Assembly (NCBI GenBank): GCA_900554495.1
Contig: USHR01000055.1
Span: 1-10,031, forward strand
Direction of reading: 5' to 3'
DNA length: 10,031 bases
Source: an uncultured Collinsella sp.
GTDB taxonomy: Bacteria; Actinomycetota; Coriobacteriia; Coriobacteriales; Coriobacteriaceae
Below the pieces are notes generated by a model. It made no database searches and had not been told where the DNA came from. It saw nothing but the letters and a program-made list of their open reading frames with translations. Below are positions 7,171-10,031 of the stretch, in pieces; positions within the stretch are counted from its first letter, which is position 1, and every line of letters begins with the position of its first letter. Made by a program: the position numbers and the translations under genes.

Positions 7171-7203
7171 GTTATTTATTAAGCTGTGATAACTTCTTAT
7201 TAA
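7171..7203 (+). promoter_or_regulatory. AT-rich promoter/operator block upstream of ackA copy 2
   Basis: Between the ackA copy 1 terminator and ackA copy 2 lies a conspicuous AT-rich stretch in a GC-rich setting. It contains a dyad, GTTAT (7171-7175) with ATAAC (7189-7193). It also holds a direct repeat TTATTAA at 7176-7182 and 7197-7203, exactly 21 bp apart (two helical turns). The octamer GATAACTT (7188-7195) also occurs at 5808-5815, upstream of ackA copy 1. I cannot assign clear -35/-10 hexamers, but the promoter of ackA copy 2 must lie between 7145 and 7245. Confidence 0.4.
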
Positions 7204-7258
7204 CATGCGGCCGCCTTAAGGGGTCTGCGTCGACCGTATTGCACTGCAAAGGAGTCTC

Positions 7259-8437
7259 ATGAACGTACTTGTTGTCAACGCCGGCAGCTCAAGCCTTAAA
7301 TATCAGCTTTTGGATACCGATACCCGCGAGGTTTTCGCCAAGGGCAACTGCGAACGTATCGGTTCGGACATGGGCATCTTTGGCCACTCCGAGAACGGTG
7401 GCGCCAAGCAGACCGAGGAGGTCCCTTTCCCCGATCATCGCTCTGCTATCGCTCGCGTGCTCGAGGAGCTCGAGAAGACCGACTTTACGATTGATGGCAT
7501 TGGCCATCGTATCGTTCAGGGCGGCTGGCACTTCGATGATTCCGCGGTCGTCGACGATGAGGTCATGGCTAAGATCCTTGAGGTGGCCCCGCTCGCTCCG
7601 CTGCACAATTACGGCGAGGCCGCGGCAATCGAATATTGCCGCGAGAAGTATCCTGAGCTGCCCAACGTGGCCGTCTTCGACACCTCGTTCCACATGACCA
7701 TGCCCGAGGTCGCCTACACCTACGCGCTGCCCAAGGACGTGTGCGACAAGTACCACGTGCGCAAGTACGGCGCACACGGTACGAGCCACCGCTACGAGTG
7801 GATGATGGCCAAGGAGATCCTGGGCTCGCGCTGCCACCGTCTGCTTTCGTGCCATCTGGGCAACGGTGCTTCGCTTGCCGCCATTGAGGACGGCGTGTGC
7901 CGCGATACCACGATGGGCCTCACGCCGCTTGACGGCCTGATGATGGGCACCCGTTGTGGTTCCATTGACCCGGCCACCGTGTGCTACCTGCAGCGCGAGG
8001 GCGGCTACAGCTACCAGGAAGTCGACGACATGATGAACAAGCAGTCTGGTCTGCTTGCCATCTCGGGCATCTCCAACGACGCCCGCGACATCCGTACACG
8101 CGCCTCCGAGGGCGACGAGCGCTGCCTGCTCGCCTTCGATATGTTCGCCTACAAGGCCATGCAGCAGGCTGGCTCCATGATCGCTTCCATGGCGGGCGTG
8201 GACACCATCACCTTTACCGCCGGCATCGGCGAGAACGACTGGTCGATCCGCAAGGCCTTCTGCGACTGCTTTGAGTGGCTGGGCGTACGCATCGACAACA
8301 ATAAGAACCGCGAGGCCGTGGGCAACGGCCCGCAGGTCATCAGTGCCGCCGGTTCTGCCGTCACGGTCATGGTCATCCCCACCGACGAGGAATACATGAT
8401 CGCCCACGACGTCGAGCGCCTGACCAAGAACAACTAA
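7259..8437 (+). CDS. ackA: Acetate kinase, copy 2
   Basis: This is a second full-length acetate kinase of 392 residues, aligning along its whole length with the copy 165 bp upstream but clearly diverged from it. All landmark residues occupy the same positions: N7, R84, H116, D141, H173, R232 and E377/E378. This copy keeps the usual GTSHRY (H177) and GNGAS (N202) motifs that copy 1 has lost. Divergence is greatest in residues 35-75 and 270-365. Codon bias is milder than in copy 1. The start is ATG 7259, with AAAGGAG at about 7248-7254. It has its own upstream AT-rich regulatory block and its own terminator, so it is a separate transcription unit. The sequence does not show whether it acts on acetate or prefers another short acyl phosphate such as propionyl phosphate. 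Confidence 0.93.
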   Translation: MNVLVVNAGSSSLKYQLLDTDTREVFAKGNCERIGSDMGIFGHSENGGAKQTEEVPFPDHRSAIARVLEELEKTDFTIDGIGHRIVQGGWHFDDSAVVDDEVMAKILEVAPLAPLHNYGEAAAIEYCREKYPELPNVAVFDTSFHMTMPEVAYTYALPKDVCDKYHVRKYGAHGTSHRYEWMMAKEILGSRCHRLLSCHLGNGASLAAIEDGVCRDTTMGLTPLDGLMMGTRCGSIDPATVCYLQREGGYSYQEVDDMMNKQSGLLAISGISNDARDIRTRASEGDERCLLAFDMFAYKAMQQAGSMIASMAGVDTITFTAGIGENDWSIRKAFCDCFEWLGVRIDNNKNREAVGNGPQVISAAGSAVTVMVIPTDEEYMIAHDVERLTKNN

Positions 8438-8456
8438 CGCATTCGTTTGTAATTGA

Positions 8457-8494
8457 AAAAAGGCCTCCAGAGCAACAGCTCCGGAGGCCTTTTT
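8457..8494. terminator. Strong bidirectional terminator after ackA copy 2
   Basis: AAAAAGGCCTCC (8457-8468) pairs perfectly with GGAGGCCTTTTT (8483-8494). An inner stem GAGC/GCTC (8470-8473 with 8478-8481) closes an AACA loop. The A-run before and T-run after make it work in both directions. On the + strand it ends ackA copy 2; on the - strand it would stop readthrough from pta. Confidence 0.93.
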
Positions 8495-8495
8495 G

Positions 8496-8642
8496 CTAGC
8501 AAGTGGAAATCCGAGTCCCAAAGTGATCGCCACCAGCAACGTCTGCACTTTCAGCAACGACACCCATCCGTTCAGATTTTCAGACCCAGCTCGTAGCCAA
8601 GCCGCCGTCCACTCCAGATGCCCTGATTGCAACGTAGCGGCA
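8496..8642. other. Non-coding stretch between ackA copy 2 terminator and the large palindrome
   Basis: I see no convincing gene here. Open frames cross it on both strands, but none has a ribosome binding site and they run through the terminator or the palindrome. CAGCAACG occurs twice (8534-8541 and 8552-8559). TTTTCAGA (8576-8583) matches part of the palindrome arm at 8742-8749. It could be a gene remnant or part of a repeated intergenic element. Confidence 0.4.
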
Positions 8643-8769
8643 GGGACCCTACAGGGTAAAGCTCTGAAAACTTTCCGCAGGACGCATGAAACCCCCGCCG
8701 CACGAAGTGCGCAGCGGGGGTTTCATGCATGTCCGAGGACGTTTTCAGAGCTTTACCCTGTAGGGCCCC
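8643..8769. repeat. Long nested palindrome with 25-bp perfect outer arms
   Basis: The outer arms 8647-8671 (beginning CCCTACAGGG) and 8741-8765 are exact reverse complements over 25 bp. GGG/CCC (8643-8645 with 8767-8769) extends them past one mismatch. Inside, short helices TCC/GGA and GGAC/GTCC (8680-8683 with 8731-8734) lead to a 15-bp perfect helix: GCATGAAACCCCCGC (8684-8698) with 8714-8728. A final CGCAC/GTGCG stem (8699-8703 with 8707-8711) closes on a GAA loop. Almost the whole 119 nt can thus fold into one rod. It lies 19 bp after the pta stop, between convergent genes, so it may act as a terminator or mRNA-end stabiliser. The long perfect outer arms also fit the terminal repeats of a MITE-like or other dispersed intergenic element. 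No transposase and no clear target-site duplication are visible. Confidence 0.9.
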
Positions 8770-8784
8770 GAGGGGATATGTCAG

Positions 8785-9765
8785 CTACTCAGCCATCTGA
8801 GCCTGGACGGCGGTGATGGCTACGACACCCACGATGTCGTCGGCAGAGCAGCCGCGCGACAGGTCGTTGACCGGCTTGGCGATGCCCTGCAGGATGGGGC
8901 CGTAGGCGTCGGCGCCGGCGAAGCGCTGGACCAGCTTGTAGCCGATGTTGCCGGCCTCGAGGTCGGGGAATACGAGCACGTTGGCCTTGCCGGCGACAGA
9001 GGAGCCGGGAGCCTTGAGCTGGGCGACGGTGGGGACAATGGCAGCGTCGAGCTGCAGGTCACCATCGATGGCGAGCTCGGGAGCCTTCTCCTTGCAGAAC
9101 TTCACGGCCTCTTGGACCTTCTTGGCGACTTCGCCGCCGGCGGAGCCCATGGTGGAGTAGGAGAGCATGGCCACGTGCGGCTCAACGTTGCCCATGAAGG
9201 TGGACCAGGAGTGAGCGGAGGCGATGGCGATCTCGGAGAGCTCATCGGAGGACGGGTTGATGTTGAGGCCGCAGTCGGCGAAGATCAGCGTGCCGTCGGT
9301 GCCGAACTGCGGGGTGTCGGTGCACATCACGAAGAAGGCCGAGACCAGCTTGGTGCCCGGGGCGGTCTTGAGGATCTGAAGCGCAGGGCGCAGGGTGTCG
9401 GCGGTGGAGTGGCAGGCGCCGGAGACCAGGCCGTCGGCGTCGCCCATCTTGACCATCATGGTGCCAAAGTAGGTGGCGTCCATCACCTGGGCGCGAGCCT
9501 GCTCGATGGTAACGCCCTTCTTGGCGCGGAGCTCAGCAAACTTCTGCGCGTACTCCTCGTGCTTCTCGGCATTGCGCGGGTCGATGACGGTAGCGCCGGG
9601 AACGTCGATCTCGTCGGGGTTGCCCAGGATGACGATCTTGGCCAGACCCTCCTCGATGATCTTGGTGGCCGCGACGATGGTGCGCGGATCCTCGCCCTCG
9701 GGCAGGACGATCGTCTTAAGGTCGGCCTTGGCGGCAGACTTCATACGGTTAAGGAAATCGCTCAT
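8785..9765 (-). CDS. pta: Phosphate acetyltransferase (phosphotransacetylase), short form
   Basis: Pta interconverts acetyl-CoA plus phosphate and acetyl phosphate plus CoA, supplying the substrate of acetate kinase. The 326-residue protein is the short, catalytic-domain-only type (M. thermophila Pta is about 330 residues) without the N-terminal regulatory domains of E. coli Pta. Family stretches in order are IVLPEGEDPRTIVAA (19-33), GDADGLVSGACHSTADTLRP (108-127), DCGLNINPSSDELSEIA (164-180), MLSYSTMGSAGG (200-211), DGDLQLDAAIVP (234-245), and DLEAGNIGYKLVQRFAGADAYGPILQG (268-294). The active-site DLSRGCS segment has S303 and R304. ATG at 9765-9763 is preceded on the - strand by AAGGAG with a 5-nt spacer. 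Codon use is strongly biased, as in ackA copy 1. It is convergent with the ackA genes rather than in an operon with them. Confidence 0.95.
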   Translation of the reverse strand: MSDFLNRMKSAAKADLKTIVLPEGEDPRTIVAATKIIEEGLAKIVILGNPDEIDVPGATVIDPRNAEKHEEYAQKFAELRAKKGVTIEQARAQVMDATYFGTMMVKMGDADGLVSGACHSTADTLRPALQILKTAPGTKLVSAFFVMCTDTPQFGTDGTLIFADCGLNINPSSDELSEIAIASAHSWSTFMGNVEPHVAMLSYSTMGSAGGEVAKKVQEAVKFCKEKAPELAIDGDLQLDAAIVPTVAQLKAPGSSVAGKANVLVFPDLEAGNIGYKLVQRFAGADAYGPILQGIAKPVNDLSRGCSADDIVGVVAITAVQAQMAE

Positions 9766-9817
9766 GTTACTCCTTACAAGCGTTTCGCTAAGCTCCAGGC
9801 GCCCGGCTGTTCACGAA

Positions 9818-9840
9818 TAAACCCGCTGCTAGCGGGTTTA
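9818..9840 (-). promoter_or_regulatory. 10-bp hairpin in the pta leader (possible attenuator)
   Basis: TAAACCCGCT (9818-9827) and AGCGGGTTTA (9831-9840) are exact reverse complements around a 3-nt loop. In the pta direction the hairpin is followed by TTCGTG, so the descending arm runs GGGTTTATT, as in the hairpin before ackA copy 1. It ends about 50 nt before the pta start codon. With pta and the 9997 gene divergent, no upstream gene is there to be terminated. A role in the pta leader (attenuation or mRNA stability) is therefore more likely than simple termination. Confidence 0.55.
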
Positions 9841-9867
9841 CCTTTCAATTATGTACGCCGCGGTGCT

Positions 9868-9953
9868 TGAGCTTTCCTTGTGTGGCAAGCTCATTATAGG
9901 ACGCATTAGCGCTATAATCGCTCTGATAAATATGTCTCGAAGAATGTTCGAGA
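9868..9953. promoter_or_regulatory. Divergent promoter region of pta and the 9997 gene, with three dyads
   Basis: Opposed -10 boxes are visible: TATAAT on the - strand (complement of 9893-9898), facing pta, and TATAAT on the + strand (9913-9918), facing the gene at 9997. They are the ends of a dyad ATTATAG (9893-9899) / CTATAAT (9912-9918) with a 12-bp spacer. Next to it lies a second dyad, TGAGCTT (9868-9874) / AAGCTCA (9887-9893), also with a 12-bp spacer, overlapping the expected pta start point. A third, TCTCGAA (9935-9941) / TTCGAGA (9947-9953) with a 5-bp spacer, lies in the leader of the + strand gene and looks like a repressor operator. No good -35 hexamers are seen for either -10. 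Confidence 0.5.
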
Positions 9954-9996
9954 AAAGCCCAGCTAACGAGCCCGTGGCTTTTGACAAGGAGTATCG

Positions 9997-10031
9997 ATGC
10001 AGATTACCTCAGGCCTGCCTGAAGGCTTTAA
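9997..10031 (+). CDS. Start of an unidentified gene (runs off the window)
   Basis: ATG 9997 has a good AAGGAG site at 9986-9991 with a 5-nt spacer, and a TATAAT box and a dyad further upstream. Only MQITSGLPEGF is visible, too short to assign a family. The frame is open to the end of the window. Confidence 0.5.
   Translation, partial: MQITSGLPEGF

Noticed and set aside
7183..7205. Possible Rex (redox) operator with TGTGA ... TTAACA halves before ackA copy 2
   Set aside because: The spacing between halves is about 10 bp, not the roughly 6 bp of known Rex sites, and the halves are not symmetric.
7289..8632. Long - strand open frame of 447 codons opposite ackA copy 2
   Set aside because: It mirrors the acetate kinase codons and runs through the strong terminator at 8457-8494; it has no ribosome binding site at its start.
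8741..8765. Palindrome arm starting GTTTTCAGAGC, similar to the start of type II CRISPR repeats
   Set aside because: There are only two copies, in inverted orientation, with no regular spacers and no cas genes nearby.
8493..8816. + strand open frame of 107 codons across the palindrome
   Set aside because: It starts inside the T-run of the terminator, has no ribosome binding site, and overlaps the end of pta antiparallel.

Overview
The window reads as a chromosomal segment from a high-GC, Gram-positive anaerobe. Gene content, AAGGAG-type ribosome binding sites and protein flavour suggest a Coriobacteriia member, probably Collinsella or a close relative. This is an inference from general familiarity with such proteins; no database was searched. 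Most genes are GC-rich with C/G-ending codons. One block (about 3600-5795) is visibly poorer in GC.

Layout on the + strand: the 3' end of an RNase D gene (1-552); a YugP-type membrane zinc metallopeptidase (617-1321); both subunits of exonuclease VII, xseA (start best placed at GTG 1437) and xseB; and a HIT-family nucleotide-binding protein (3247-3582) behind a TATAAT box framed by a 6-bp dyad. Next come a LysR-type regulator (3624-4514) and an MFS transporter (4634-5794), which look like an accessory regulator/transporter pair. A strong terminator follows, then two tandem but clearly diverged acetate kinase genes (5916-7094 and 7259-8437), each with its own terminator. Facing them on the - strand is a short-form phosphotransacetylase, pta (8785-9765). 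A further + strand gene begins at 9997 and runs off the window.

The last third is a substrate-level phosphorylation module. Pta converts acetyl-CoA and phosphate to acetyl phosphate, and acetate kinase converts acetyl phosphate and ADP to acetate and ATP. Instead of an ackA-pta operon, there are two kinase genes in tandem, each followed by a terminator, with pta convergent to them, so independent control is likely.

The most striking non-coding object is a 119-nt nested palindrome (8647-8765) with 25-bp perfect outer arms, between ackA copy 2 and pta. The pta upstream region (9766-9996) carries four successive perfect dyads, two of which contain or abut opposed TATAAT boxes. I found no CRISPR array, transposase, phage gene, tRNA or rRNA. 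I do not see an obviously new multi-gene system; the main leads are the palindrome, the diverged kinase pair and the stacked dyads.
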